From: Cupriavidus basilensis
Lineage (GTDB): Bacteria; Pseudomonadota; Gammaproteobacteria; Burkholderiales; Burkholderiaceae
Direction of reading: 5' to 3'
Assembly: GCF_008801925.2 (NCBI RefSeq)
Contig: NZ_CP062806.1
Coordinates: 291,034-355,033, forward strand
Length of the DNA: 64,000 nucleotides
Shown here piece after piece: positions 39,601 to 48,688 of this stretch. Position numbers and translations under genes: made by a program. The notes under the pieces are model-generated. The model searched no databases. It worked only from the letters and a program-made list of their open reading frames with translations, and was not told where the DNA came from. Position 1 is the stretch's first letter. Every line of letters starts with the position of its first letter.

Positions 39601-42600
39601 CGCCGGTCGCGCGATTGGCAAAATAGCGGTAGCCATCCGCCGTAGGAAAAGGAGTCGCACTCCCTCGTCCAAGGGTACTGATCCGCGCGCCGTCTTCCAC
39701 GGTCACGCCATCAACACCCGCAGCCAAGAATATCTCGGGGGCCTCAAGCACAACGCCATTGCGAACGACGATGCCTTTGGCGCCGCCGAACAACGTAATC
39801 GTATTTTGAAATTGGACGACGTTGCCAATCATCATGCGATCCGCACCGACGGCGTTGAGGTCGTCTGCCGACAACGAAATGCGATCCGCGGCAGAAGGGG
39901 CTCCCGAAGACTTGATTTCAATACTTCCGCTTCCAGTCGTCGCAACGCTTAGCATGCCACCGTAGCCACCCCGGCCCGGAGTATACAGGGCATGGCCCTT
40001 GAAACTGAGTGCTGGCCCGGCACCCGGCTGCTCGGCATATGACAGGATCAACGACTTGGCATCCACCGGCAGTATCGGGCGCAATGCTCCCGATCGAGCC
40101 GCATCGGCGATCAGGAAGTTGGCATAGCTGGTCTCGTTGTATTGCGAATGGGCTCGCACCGTCTGGCCGGGCGTCACCATCAGCTGCGTCGGCTGCGCAT
40201 CACGGTAACTGGTATTGGCGATGCCCTGATAGCCCGACACAAGCCAGGAACCGTTGCCGGCGGACATGGCGGCAACGCCCGCTGTCGACAACGCCGCTTG
40301 CCCGCCGACCTCCACGCGATAAGCGCCGGGTAGCAGCGCATAGCGCGCCGGCATCAGCGTATAGGTGCCCGCCGGCAAGCCTGGTACGCCGGCGGGCACG
40401 GTGATCTGCCGCCCGACGCCGGGCGCGGCGCCCGCAGAGGCGTCGATCGGGGCGACGCCCGGCTGTGCCCCCGGCACGATGGCATAGACCTTGTTTCCGG
40501 CCGCACTGAACCCATAGCCCGGCCCGGCATTGGCCAGCGGCGTAGTCAGCACGTCGACCGAGCCGCCGCGTCCACTGACGAATCCCGAACCCAGCAATTC
40601 GCCACCGCCGGACAGGTCGATCGTAGCGCCTTGCCGCACGTCGAACGCCTTGCCTGCCAGTGTGACGCCGGCGTTGAAATTCAGCGATCCACTCAGCGCA
40701 TTGCCGCCGTGCGAATAGGTGATGCCGTCCACGGTACCGCCATAGGGCAGCACCAGACCGTTGGCGCTGACCGAGGTGATACTGCCGGGCAGCAGGTCGA
40801 CCTTCTCGGTAACCGGCGGTTTGAGCGTACCGCTGCTTGACGTCGTGCCGAGCGTGATCGAACCCAGCGGGGCACGCAGCACGCCACCCTGTTCGATTTC
40901 CCTCGCGTAAATAATGAGGCCGCCGAATACCGACCCGGGAAGGGCCGGCAGCGCGTCACCCGTACGGCCCATGCGCACAGCATCCCGGGCCATGATGATC
41001 GAGCCCGGAGAGGAGATCGTGCCATTGGCGCTGCTGACTGGATAGATCTGCGAGGCGTTGAGATCCAGCGTGCGGCTACCGACGAGATTGCCGATCATCC
41101 GGATATCGCCCCGGCTGTTCAATGTCGCCCCGTCGAAGCCCGCATAGTCGAAAACGCGCGACCCGCCCTGCAATGGCACGGAGCCCGCGGCGCCGCCGAG
41201 TTGCAGCGCATGGATGTCGATCAGGTCGGCGTCGACCAGCAGCTTTGCGCTGCCCACCCGAGCGGAGGGCGTGATGGCGAGCAGATTGCCCTGTGCCTTC
41301 GGATAGACCGAGCTGCCGGTGATCGGTTTGCCCGGCGCCTCCCGAAATGCGACGTGCGGCGCGGCAAGCCGAACGGACACCGCGGAGCCGTCCGTGACCA
41401 GCGCCGAGTGGTAGAGCTCGATATTGCGGCCAAGCGCCAGATCGACATTGCCATCGAAGCGCACAATGTCGGCATAGGCCGAGAGACTGTCGAAGCCACC
41501 GGCCTTGATCTGTTCCGCGCTGATACGCGCGGTGCCGATCCGCAGCGGTTCGTCGGAGCCACTGGCGACGTAGTCCTGCCCGATGACCAGTTCGCGCACG
41601 AAGCGCACATCGTCGGGTATCAGCGGAATGGTATTGCTGGATTGATAACGCGCCGTTTCCAGCGTCAGAGTCAGCGTGCCGCCCCGGGCGCCTGCGCCAC
41701 CGGCGGCGGCCGTCATCGTGCCGTCGAGGTATAGGCCATTGAACGAATTGAGCGCGATGGTACCACCGTTGCTGGCCAGCGCGAGCGGGCGGGACTGACC
41801 GCCCGGGGTCGATCCGGTGGGCAGATCGATCATGGTGCTCGTGCCGCTGGCGTCGAGCACCGCGCCCGGCCGGATCACAATGAACGCCTCGGCCGCCTGG
41901 GCGATGCCGTCCCCATTCTCGCGCCTGGTCGGCGCGCCGATGGTGATGCTGCCGCCATCGGGCGCGATGCCATAGCGCAAGCCCTCGCGATCCACTGCCG
42001 TCACGGCGCGCGCGGCCACATCCAGCACCGCATGCTCACCGATCAGGATCGAGCGCTGTCCCGGCGTCGAACCGGCCGGAGCATTTTCCCCTGCGGCCGT
42101 ATTTGCCTGGATGACATCGATCGCGCCGCCAGCCGCTTGCAGTCTGCCGTCGATCGTGATCTGACCCGGGCTTTCGACCGCGATGCGACGGCCGGGGTCA
42201 ACGGTGATCGACGCACCCGTGCCGATGTTGACGTTGCCCACGCCGCCGACCATGGCGGCATTCGACTTGAGCGCAACATCGGCGCCCGCGCGCTGCGCCA
42301 GTTTTCCGGCAACGGGGTCGTCCTGATACAGGGGCGGCGTCCAGATTTCGAAAACGGCGGACGGATCAGCCCCCGTAGTCACACCGGATGCCGCCGCCGA
42401 CAGTCGATAGACTGGCATCGCTGCATCGATCTTCGTGCCTGCCGTGACGGCAAGGCTTTGATGACCGTCGATTGAGTAGCTGGAAAAGCCTTTCTGAAAG
42501 AGAGATGTGTCCAGATACTGAACAGGCTGGACCTTGACCGCCTGCGGCAGTCTCGTCCCCGCCGCGAGTTGCGTTCCAGCGGCAAACGTGGCGTCTTTCG

Positions 42601-45600
42601 GCGCGATTTTTCCGGCAGCTATCACCACCTGAACAGGCTGAATGGGTATGCCATTCGGAAATATGCTGGCAGGAACAACATAGCTGGCCGGAAACTCACT
42701 TGGAGAATAGATCGCGGTGATGACCGAGCCGGCGCCAAATGACGGCTGCGACCAGGGATATACCGGCGTATAGACCCCGTCGACCATCAAACCATAGAAG
42801 TTACTGGTCGCGGGCGGTGGAGTCCAGTCCTGTGCCAGCACAACCGGATGGCTTTCGGAGAAATTGGGAGCTCCGCCAACAGCCTCGCCCGGCAGCGAAA
42901 CGGTCTTGGCGTATTGATAAGTGATCGGCAGGACATCGCCAGCCTTGACGGTGAACGCCTCGGTAGTGACGAGATTAACCACGGCCGCCTCGCCCACCCC
43001 GAGCGTGCCGTTGGTCTCAAGCACCGTGCCGCCAATGGCGATGGCTGGCCCGGCGCCGATGGTGAGCGTGCCGCCGCCATTGACGCCATAGCCTCTGATG
43101 TCCCCACTCAGCGTCAGCGTGCCCGCCCCGTTGCCCCCGTCATCGGCACTCAGTTTCACATCGCCGCCCTTGCCGCCCTTGATCTTGCCATTGGCCAGAA
43201 TCGCAGCACCCGACGACACATCGATCAGGCTGCCCGCGCTGAGCGTTACGTCCTGCGTCGAGCCAAGCGTAACGCTGCCGCCGTCCAGGTAAGCCAGGCG
43301 GGACAGATCAGCCGGGCCTTGCTGCGCATTGGTCCACAGTCCCCGCGCATCGATGGTTCTTCCGGCAGCCAGCGTCACGCCCGCGTGGCCGTCCGGCGTC
43401 AGCAGTACTTCGGGGCTACTGGCCTGGAAGAGGTTGCCGACGGCCACCTGGCCGCCACGCGCGGTGATATCCGCATTGATGCTGGTGACGGTAGAGGTGA
43501 TTGAGAGCCGTCCGCCATTGGCGAGGACAAGCGGGGCATCTACCGCGACCTGGCCGCGGGTTGCGAGGTCCAGCCCGCCGAGTTGTTGCCCGTTGAGACG
43601 AGCTGCGTCCAGCCACACCGTACTCAATCGTGTCGCTTCCAGCGCATCGGTCACCGCCATATTCGACGTGATGCTGTCGATATTGCCAATCTTCACATCG
43701 CTGCTGAATGCATTGGTGCGCCCCAACGCGCCATACTGCCCCAGCGCCAGGCTGCCCGCGCGGGCCACCGCGCTCTGGCTCTGCTTGTAAGCATCCGTCA
43801 CGCCGGCCGAGGCGGCACGCGTCTGCTGCGCGCCATTGAAGACGGTGGCGACGATGTCGCCTTCGAGCACCGCCGTCGGCGCGCTAACGATCAGCTGGCC
43901 CGCATCCCGGCCCACCGTATAGCCGTTCTCCAGCAGCCGCTGCGGCGCGATCAGCGGTGTGTGGTAATACTCCGTCGTATTCTTGCCCCAGCGCGCATGC
44001 TCGCTCTCGAAACCCTTGTACACGCCGGTGAACACGATGTCCGCCGGCGCACTGTTGACGTTGTACAGCCGCCCGTCGCTGCCTTTGAGCCAGGTCTGGT
44101 TCAGGTACCCGGTCTGCACGTTCAGGCTTCCGCCAGACAGGTTCACGCTGGAGCCGGCCTGGGTGACGACCTCCTTGCCGCCCAACACAATGGTGCCGCC
44201 TTGCGCGGCCCACTCCCCGATGCCGTGGCCCTGGTTGTTCAGATACCCCCCGACTTCCAGCAGGCCGCCCGCCGTGTACCAACGCTCGCCCGCGTATCCC
44301 CCGGTGCCGGCAGGCACGTAGGTCAACCTGCGACGGTCGATCCAGACGTTCGCGTTGAGCAGGTTGCCGCTGTCGCGGTTACCCGGCGCATCGCGCTGCT
44401 CGTTGCCCTGCACGTTGATCTTGACGTTGTTCGCTTCCATCGCCAGGCTCACACCCACCGCGCCGGAGACATCGAGCTGGGCCCTGTCCGCCAAGAAACT
44501 GCGCCTGGCCGCGCTGACCGCGATCTGGCCACCGGTGGCGAGCGTCAGCGAATTACCGTCGAGGAGTACGTCGCCGCCTGAAACGATCTCGATGCGCGAC
44601 TGGTCGCGCCGATCCGGCAGGCGCGCGAGATTATCGAAGGCGCCGGCGGCCATCTGGGCACGTACCTTGTCCTGATCCGCCGAATCCTTGATCAGCGCAT
44701 CGCGCTGGCTGTCCAAAGCACGGGCCGTGCCGTCGTCCTCGATCAGGATCGCGGTGGTGGCACCCTGGCCCAGCGTGACCTTGCCCTGCTTATCGCTGGC
44801 CGAGTTCAGCAGGTGGATCGTGCCGCGCGTGTTCACGGTGGTGCTGGCCACGGCCACGCCGTCTTGCCGCACGTCGCGCCCGGCCAGCGTGATGTCGCCT
44901 TCGCGGGCCAGAATCAAGCCGGTGTTGCCCACCTTGCCGGCCATGCTATCGGCGGCGAACTGCGGTGCGATTTCATTGCCGCGCGTGGTCGAGGCGGTGT
45001 TGCCCTCGGTCCCCGCGCCCTTGCGGATGATGAAGCTGTCGCCGGCGGCCAACTGGGTCTGGCCCCGGTGCGTGGTGATCGCGCCGGCGTTGTTCACTTC
45101 GCTGCCCAGCAGCATGACGTAGCCACCGCCATCGGTGACGCGCGACGGCTCACGCGCCGTAATCCGCGCCCCCGCCTGCACCTGCACCTTGCCCAGCGCG
45201 TCGGTAAAGCTCGGCGTGGTGGCGTTGGGTCCGTAGATGCCGTTCTTCTGGAACTGGTCGTTGCTGATGTTGGCTGCGGCGGCCACCAGGTTGCGGGTGT
45301 CGACCTGGCTGCTGCCGTTGAAAATGATGCCGTTACGGTTGACGACCATCACCGTGCCGTCGCCCTGGATCTGCCCCTGGATCTGGCTGGGCCGCGCCTG
45401 CGGATCGTTGACCCGGTTGAGCACAGCCCAGTCCTTTTGCTGCGCGAAGGCCACCGTGGTGCTTTTTCCGACGTTGAACGTCTCCCAACTCAGGATCGCT
45501 TTGTCGGCCGTTTGCTGGATGGCCACCGTGGTCCTGCCATCCACCACGGTCTGCACCGGGGCCTTGGCGTTGTGCCAACTGGCGGTCAGGCTGTTGCTGT

Positions 45601-46009
45601 CGACCTTGAGGCCGCCGTCGGCAAGACCATCCGGAACCGAAGCCTCCTTGAGGGCGGCCAGCCGGGCGGCGGCTTGTGCAGACTGCTGGGCGGCGATGGC
45701 CTGCGCCGCCGCGCCGAGGTTCGCAATGGAGCGCTGTAGTTGAGCGTTGGCCAGTTGCTGCTGTCCTTGCGGGCCGGTCAACGACGAGGCCGGCGTCCCG
45801 TTGGGTAGCCTGCCGGTCTGCGCCGCCGTACTTTGTGCGGCGCCCTTGGCCGCGAACCAGGCACCGCTGAAGGCCTGCTGCGCATGCACATCGGCGACGA
45901 GTCCGCTGGCTACCAGCGCCACGGCGATCGGTGCCATGCGGAACGCCCGTCCCTCTTGCATTCCCGGCGATGGTGCCGTCGTCGCGCCTCTGTGTCCGCC
46001 TGTGCTCAT
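33629..46009 (-). CDS. Giant filamentous haemagglutinin (two-partner secretion exoprotein)
   Basis: About 4126 residues from MSTGGHRGATTAPS. Signal region MAPIAVALVASGLVADVHAQ, then a TPS secretion domain: ILSWETFNVGKSTTVAFAQQ, VLNRVNDPQARPSQIQGQIQ, and MVVNRNGIIFNGSSQVDTRN (N-x-NGI motif). The long centre is a beta-helix of G/A/S/T-rich repeats, typical of adhesins. The C-terminal several hundred residues (for example YAGTGAEALAYFNALAPEQQ, FLREVYYAELKAGGREYNDP) match the DUF3739 family at the end of this haemagglutinin class. No frameshift or stop is seen over 12.4 kb. A TpsB pore must be encoded elsewhere. Confidence 0.92.
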   Translation of the reverse strand: MSTGGHRGATTAPSPGMQEGRAFRMAPIAVALVASGLVADVHAQQAFSGAWFAAKGAAQSTAAQTGRLPNGTPASSLTGPQGQQQLANAQLQRSIANLGAAAQAIAAQQSAQAAARLAALKEASVPDGLADGGLKVDSNSLTASWHNAKAPVQTVVDGRTTVAIQQTADKAILSWETFNVGKSTTVAFAQQKDWAVLNRVNDPQARPSQIQGQIQGDGTVMVVNRNGIIFNGSSQVDTRNLVAAAANISNDQFQKNGIYGPNATTPSFTDALGKVQVQAGARITAREPSRVTDGGGYVMLLGSEVNNAGAITTHRGQTQLAAGDSFIIRKGAGTEGNTASTTRGNEIAPQFAADSMAGKVGNTGLILAREGDITLAGRDVRQDGVAVASTTVNTRGTIHLLNSASDKQGKVTLGQGATTAILIEDDGTARALDSQRDALIKDSADQDKVRAQMAAGAFDNLARLPDRRDQSRIEIVSGGDVLLDGNSLTLATGGQIAVSAARRSFLADRAQLDVSGAVGVSLAMEANNVKINVQGNEQRDAPGNRDSGNLLNANVWIDRRRLTYVPAGTGGYAGERWYTAGGLLEVGGYLNNQGHGIGEWAAQGGTIVLGGKEVVTQAGSSVNLSGGSLNVQTGYLNQTWLKGSDGRLYNVNSAPADIVFTGVYKGFESEHARWGKNTTEYYHTPLIAPQRLLENGYTVGRDAGQLIVSAPTAVLEGDIVATVFNGAQQTRAASAGVTDAYKQSQSAVARAGSLALGQYGALGRTNAFSSDVKIGNIDSITSNMAVTDALEATRLSTVWLDAARLNGQQLGGLDLATRGQVAVDAPLVLANGGRLSITSTVTSINADITARGGQVAVGNLFQASSPEVLLTPDGHAGVTLAAGRTIDARGLWTNAQQGPADLSRLAYLDGGSVTLGSTQDVTLSAGSLIDVSSGAAILANGKIKGGKGGDVKLSADDGGNGAGTLTLSGDIRGYGVNGGGTLTIGAGPAIAIGGTVLETNGTLGVGEAAVVNLVTTEAFTVKAGDVLPITYQYAKTVSLPGEAVGGAPNFSESHPVVLAQDWTPPPATSNFYGLMVDGVYTPVYPWSQPSFGAGSVITAIYSPSEFPASYVVPASIFPNGIPIQPVQVVIAAGKIAPKDATFAAGTQLAAGTRLPQAVKVQPVQYLDTSLFQKGFSSYSIDGHQSLAVTAGTKIDAAMPVYRLSAAASGVTTGADPSAVFEIWTPPLYQDDPVAGKLAQRAGADVALKSNAAMVGGVGNVNIGTGASITVDPGRRIAVESPGQITIDGRLQAAGGAIDVIQANTAAGENAPAGSTPGQRSILIGEHAVLDVAARAVTAVDREGLRYGIAPDGGSITIGAPTRRENGDGIAQAAEAFIVIRPGAVLDASGTSTMIDLPTGSTPGGQSRPLALASNGGTIALNSFNGLYLDGTMTAAAGGAGARGGTLTLTLETARYQSSNTIPLIPDDVRFVRELVIGQDYVASGSDEPLRIGTARISAEQIKAGGFDSLSAYADIVRFDGNVDLALGRNIELYHSALVTDGSAVSVRLAAPHVAFREAPGKPITGSSVYPKAQGNLLAITPSARVGSAKLLVDADLIDIHALQLGGAAGSVPLQGGSRVFDYAGFDGATLNSRGDIRMIGNLVGSRTLDLNASQIYPVSSANGTISSPGSIIMARDAVRMGRTGDALPALPGSVFGGLIIYAREIEQGGVLRAPLGSITLGTTSSSGTLKPPVTEKVDLLPGSITSVSANGLVLPYGGTVDGITYSHGGNALSGSLNFNAGVTLAGKAFDVRQGATIDLSGGGELLGSGFVSGRGGSVDVLTTPLANAGPGYGFSAAGNKVYAIVPGAQPGVAPIDASAGAAPGVGRQITVPAGVPGLPAGTYTLMPARYALLPGAYRVEVGGQAALSTAGVAAMSAGNGSWLVSGYQGIANTSYRDAQPTQLMVTPGQTVRAHSQYNETSYANFLIADAARSGALRPILPVDAKSLILSYAEQPGAGPALSFKGHALYTPGRGGYGGMLSVATTGSGSIEIKSSGAPSAADRISLSADDLNAVGADRMMIGNVVQFQNTITLFGGAKGIVVRNGVVLEAPEIFLAAGVDGVTVEDGARISTLGRGSATPFPTADGYRYFANRATGALILSNGFVDLVSQASDTSSSITVGKAELYTEGTLGFVVSAAGKLVLDPEARYGARYLSVAAPSINIGQQAAIDAAAAAHVLPDGLTLNQQVFDGLLRGNAGIGIPKLETLILSAGGSVNFLGPASFNTIDPATGRSSLAELVLSTPAIYGLGAVGDKATLTTGTLFWNGVSDGKARDSMSQPGSLPPPKVVAGGPGTGAGTLDLVADEIVFGYPRFTQPDTQLTLDRLALGFATVNLNARQRITANNRNTLAVYQSGTDAASYAGGNLNLVTPLLTGAAASINRYTAGGALTVSAPAGTAAASTGVLGAEIGLKGRTVTLDSVVSLPSGKLTVEADGDIRLGDTAHIDLAGREVSFFDVRKYSWGGDLILSSAHGNIAQASGSVIDLSAKNNRGGSLSAAATDAAAGDVTLAGAILGAASGTHDAGGTLVPYPGATIDVRAQAIGDFARLNQRLNGNGVLGGRSFQLKREGLNLVVGDEIKANSINVSVDGGSLTVNGRVDASGPQVGTIRLAARDGLTLTSNAVLDAHGTQLRVDSYGQPIDAPNRAIVDLTAGKNPVTGLPGWLRIASGATIDVRAADGVARGTVSLNAPRLDGSDGDIAVDAAGPVFIDGAKSVAVNGFRRYIDAPPGTPSADGRPVQVITQAYLDGIDADSRAFIGAAWSNAGLQGRLAGLRAYGAAYHLRPGVEIASAMANGSLVVDGDLDFSGYRYGPGADPFTRGSGEPGVLTLRAGGDLTIKGSINDGFAPPPETADDYGWVVSLRVRPGETLPSPLLTREAKTIEIDYVVPDGGVIVDITENDYYDPGMTVPRGTVTSYISIGAGSPSPITISSSGPRPEPGRLWAVSPMLPAGSQSWSMRLASGADVTSVDTRALQATRTGNLVLDDEHFSGPTKTAKAISVVRTGTGDLDLLAGGDVSMKSLFGVYTAGTQSVPVLAADGSNPYNQPRGRQPDGSGASVLGPDGSGYESLVAGSSSLYQAWYPENGGNLLLTAQGKLTGLTVFNSSNADSLLPSNATGNWLWRQGAEISGLPTAWWVNFGTYVLPLNGSGVPLPSYAGGEPRLVGFTGFGALGGGNVAIRTGGDAGVIDGMGDDIKPVSQGLTVAAGGTGRVTADGRLIQSGGGDVSIRIGGALNPLDPNVNPSKYGVSTLVRGNTLAANLNGVLTNVRGAIEVSAGSIGRIDLGYGMSAPSYTADPRAPDPNVANGGRSNGGPLVLAGDTAVSFTSRGDLVLSSAEDPGRTAQQNTTPYSITSNGVTIPYKGGGYSWFTLWTDRTAVDLFAAGGNLTPTTVGVNINDNRQGGDYPSILRAAAAEGSIYYGAKFYENGYVTSLALAPSPRGQLEILARNSIQTLGMPINMSGAGMGVLPTPFKAAFMGPTGVGGALFTNISVDGGGLDYGLPLYAFGPNTVTGILHAGDYEPQRFYAVDGDIIGLRTGEVLDFTNSGKQVSNKPVNQWNVAAKPVWIMAGRDIVGAGAQPDHYTDGKPFYANGNYGAASSGNLIYHPDATDVSLVRAGRDILQANFQVAGPGTLEISAGRNFYQGDKGSIASIGPLASGDSRPGASIVAMAGVGSNGPDYAALKRYLDPANRLPAATPLDGSGKVARTYEGELAAWLRERYGYAGTGAEALAYFNALAPEQQSVFLREVYYAELKAGGREYNDPDSRRYGSYLRGRNAIAALFPERDAQGGKIARTGDITMFGGSGIRTLFGGDIQMLAPAGQIVAGVQGTVPPASSGIVTQGAGDIELYSKGSVLLGLSRIMTTFGGSILAWSAEGDINAGRGSKTTVVYTPPKRVYDDYGNVKLSSQTPSSGAGIATLAPIADVPAGDVDLYAPLGTIDAGEAGIRFSGNINLAALQIVNAANIVGQGKATGLPTIAAVNVGALTNASSAAAQAATAAQDATQRDRAAARQNLPSIFTVRVLGFGNEQSPPTEGEQSNVPPRSGQLGHIPYDATSPVQFVGVGGDFDVRQVARLTAEQRRQLQQDR

Positions 46010-46309
46010 GTGGAATTCCCGCCCGAAAGTTTGAGTCGATGCCAATCGCCTGCCCGCCTCGCGTCGGGTAGCTCACGTCCATTAGGGCCATCACATGTCC
46101 ACCGACTCGCGCCGGCGACAAAACGCCCCCCCTGTCTAAGGGACGAACAGCGTCACTCAAAAACCGCAAAATTTTTTTCGGATCGGATTTCTTCGGGATC
46201 GGTCCCGGCACCCCGCATCTAGCGTGCACGACACCACAGGCAACGCGCGACACCTTGCCTGGGCACATTGCACAATCAGGCGGAAAGCCTCAGCGTCGTA
46301 AAACCGGCC
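46010..46309. other. Leader of the haemagglutinin gene
   Basis: About 300 bases between fecR and the adhesin, AT-rich around 46155-46200. It should hold the sigma-factor-dependent promoter; no consensus could be assigned. Confidence 0.4.
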
Positions 46310-47308
46310 TCAGCTCAACACCAGCAGCCCACCCGGCAGGACGCGGGCATTGAGCCCAAACACCTCCTGCAACTGCCACAGCGCCACGTCCAGCGAGGCG
46401 ATGACGAAACGCCCGCTGACCGGCTTATTGCGCACGCTGTCGTTCACCAGCAGCACCAGGCCCGGCCGATAGCGATTGATCTCGTCCAGCACGTCGGACA
46501 GCCTAGTCTGGTTGAACACGAGCAAGCCCTTGCGCCACGCCGACACATCCGCCAGGTTGACATTGCCCACCCCACTGAGCGCCTTAGCGTCATAGATCGT
46601 CTGCTGCCCGGCTTTCAGCGTCCGGCTGCCGGCGGGATGCTCCACGCGCACCGACCCTCCAATGCACGTCACGCAAACCCTGCCGTCCAAATTCCTTACC
46701 TCGAACTGCCCAGACTCGGCCAGACTGTTCCCGGCACCAGCGGCCACCGCAAAGACGCGCCCCGCACCATTCAGGTCAACGGCAGCCTCGCCATTGATCA
46801 GGTCCAGCCCGACCGTTTCCCCACCATTCATCTGACGGCGCACGCTGGTCCGCGTATTGAGCGTGACGCTCACGCTGGCAGCCAGCATGAGCGTACGCTG
46901 CTCGCCCGCGCGAGTCTGGTCGTCGGCATCCCATTCCGCCAGCGCCGGCCACAGGCCGAGCGGTGGGTACACCACGGCGACGCCGCCAGCAGCAGCAGCA
47001 CTCGCGGCCGCACCCAGGAAAGCCCGGCGGCTCCATTGAGGTGCGCCTGGAACGCGTTTGTGCAACACGGCCGCTTCCGGTTTGAGCCGTTGCAGTTCGC
47101 GGGCTGGCGCCTCAATCGCGTCCCAGCGGAGCTTGACCGTGCTATAGGCCGCCTGGTGCGCCGGGCTGGCCTGCACCCAGCGACGGAATCTCTGGGCATC
47201 CAAGGCCTTCGCATCGCCCGAGGTCAGCAGGCGCAGCCAGCTCCACGCCTGCGCTTCAAGTTCGGCGGGCGACACAGCGTGGCCTTCCTTGTGCGTCGAT
47301 GTCTTCAT
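46310..47308 (-). CDS. FecR-like anti-sigma / sigma regulator
   Basis: 332 residues. The N-terminal DUF4880 segment is LEAQAWSWLRLLTSGDAKAL, DAQRFRRWVQASPAHQAAYS. A single membrane segment RRAFLGAAASAAAAGGVAVV follows a twin-Arg-like RR. The periplasmic FecR domain begins with RTLMLAASVSVTLNTRTSVR and ends with a STN-like half LSDVLDEINRYRPGLVLLVN. It is encoded right after an ECF sigma and before the haemagglutinin, so it most likely relays a periplasmic signal to the sigma factor. No TonB receptor is present to provide the classical trigger. Confidence 0.88.
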   Translation of the reverse strand: MKTSTHKEGHAVSPAELEAQAWSWLRLLTSGDAKALDAQRFRRWVQASPAHQAAYSTVKLRWDAIEAPARELQRLKPEAAVLHKRVPGAPQWSRRAFLGAAASAAAAGGVAVVYPPLGLWPALAEWDADDQTRAGEQRTLMLAASVSVTLNTRTSVRRQMNGGETVGLDLINGEAAVDLNGAGRVFAVAAGAGNSLAESGQFEVRNLDGRVCVTCIGGSVRVEHPAGSRTLKAGQQTIYDAKALSGVGNVNLADVSAWRKGLLVFNQTRLSDVLDEINRYRPGLVLLVNDSVRNKPVSGRFVIASLDVALWQLQEVFGLNARVLPGGLLVLS

Positions 47309-47423
47309 CATGTCATATCCGACGTCCAGACTTTAGCGGCACCCGGAGCGCAGTCTGCGGGCAGGGTTCGCTGTTTCTTCTGTTCTCATAATTGATGACG
47401 AATGGCGGCACATAAAACCCGCA

Positions 47424-47939
47424 CTATTTTTTCCCGCCGGTCATGTACGCGTCCAGGGATTCGTGTACGCGCTTCAGTTCATATTCCACCGTTCGTATCG
47501 AGACGCCCAGGCGCCGGGCAGCTTCCTTCTGGGTGACGCCCTCCGAATGCACCAGCAGCACCAGCGCCCGGCGGCGCTCCGGCATGCGGTCCAGCAGCCG
47601 CAGCAACGCATCCAGGTCTGAGCGGGCCTCGGCCACCTGCGCGGGGTTGGGGGCCGGGTCGGCCATCTCTTCCAGCAGCCCATCGACCTCGTCGCCTGAC
47701 AACGAACGGCTCTGCCTTCGCTGGACGTCCACCGCCGCGTTAACCGCCATGCGCAGCAGGTAGGCGCCCGGATTCTGGATCGGACCGTAGTTTTCCTTGC
47801 CCTTGAGGCGCAGCCAGGTGTCGTGCAGCGCGTCGCCGGCCGCGTCGTCATTGCCGAGCAGCCTGGTCAGGCGCGCCTTGAGTTTGCCGTAGCTCTTGCC
47901 CAGATAGTCCAGCAGGATGAGTTGTGAGTCTTCGGACAT
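47424..47939 (-). CDS. ECF sigma factor, FecI-like
   Basis: 171 residues: region 2 (LTRLLGNDDAAGDALHDTWL, PGAYLLRMAVNAAVDVQRRQ) and region 4 (LDRMPERRRALVLLVHSEGV, TQKEAARRLGVSIRTVEYEL). Starts two bases after the stop of the STN gene and 115 bases before fecR, so the set reads STN-sigma-FecR. It should direct RNA polymerase to the haemagglutinin promoter. Confidence 0.9.
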   Translation of the reverse strand: MSEDSQLILLDYLGKSYGKLKARLTRLLGNDDAAGDALHDTWLRLKGKENYGPIQNPGAYLLRMAVNAAVDVQRRQSRSLSGDEVDGLLEEMADPAPNPAQVAEARSDLDALLRLLDRMPERRRALVLLVHSEGVTQKEAARRLGVSIRTVEYELKRVHESLDAYMTGGKK

Positions 47940-47941
47940 GG

Positions 47942-48688
47942 TCAGAACTCGCTATTATCCTGGCCGCATTGCGGCCCGGCTGCCGGATCGGTCGGTCGAA
48001 TCACCATAATCAGGGGCTGATGCGCGATTGCCGGCGGCGCAGACCGCTCGATATGCACACGTCGCAAGGCATCCAGCAATGCGGAATCACGGCGAGCGTC
48101 GCCGCTAGAGCCCAGCAGGCGCTCCCCCTGTATGCTGCCGTCCGCGTCCAAATGGAAGCGCAACAACGCGCTGTAACTGCCCGGCGCGGTTCGCGTATCG
48201 GAACACAAAGCCTGCCAGATGCGCGCCTGCGCCAGTCCAGCGTAGCCCTGCGCGCTGAACAGGGCAGCCATGCCGCCCCGTTGCCCGCCGGCCTTTTCGT
48301 CCGCCTTCTTAAGCACGAAGGTCTGGCCCAGGCCCGAATTGCGCTTGTCGGCAACCAGCCCCGTGCCATCCAGCAGAAGGCGCATCGATGCTTCGGCAGA
48401 ATAGCGGCCCCGCACTGCCGACGACACGCGCCCCTCAACAATATCGCTGGGAAAGAGAGCCGGGTGCCCGGTGACATCGGCATATCGGTTCAGCGCTGCA
48501 TCGAGGGGCTGCGCCGGAATATCGAAATCGAAGAGCTTTGTGCTCTCCCCGGCGACAGGCACCGTAGGCCGCGTACCCGACGACATGGTCGACTGCGCGC
48601 GCGCCGATTCCATCGCGGTCAGAGAGCCCAAACCGATCAGGCATCCCGCCAGCGCAAGCACACTGACCGATGCCGGGTTGCCTGTCAT
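47942..48688 (-). CDS. Periplasmic STN-domain protein with TonB-like C-terminal half
   Basis: 248 residues with a signal peptide (SVLALAGCLIGLGSLTAMES, cleavage near ARAQ). STN domain: FDFDIPAQPLDAALNRYADV, TGHPALFPSDIVEGR and VRGRYSAEASMRLLLDGTGL, which is the signalling domain normally fused to a TonB receptor or secretin. The second half (IWQALCSDTRTAPGSYSALL, RFHLDADGSIQGERLLGSSG) resembles a TonB C-terminal domain. It is therefore a free STN protein, probably the sensor half of the FecR system. Confidence 0.82.
   Translation of the reverse strand: MTGNPASVSVLALAGCLIGLGSLTAMESARAQSTMSSGTRPTVPVAGESTKLFDFDIPAQPLDAALNRYADVTGHPALFPSDIVEGRVSSAVRGRYSAEASMRLLLDGTGLVADKRNSGLGQTFVLKKADEKAGGQRGGMAALFSAQGYAGLAQARIWQALCSDTRTAPGSYSALLRFHLDADGSIQGERLLGSSGDARRDSALLDALRRVHIERSAPPAIAHQPLIMVIRPTDPAAGPQCGQDNSEF

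Noticed and set aside
33629..46045. Long antisense frames such as 37550-38995 and 43583-44581
   Set aside because: High-GC shadow frames of the haemagglutinin gene, with His/Arg/Asp-rich composition and no domains.
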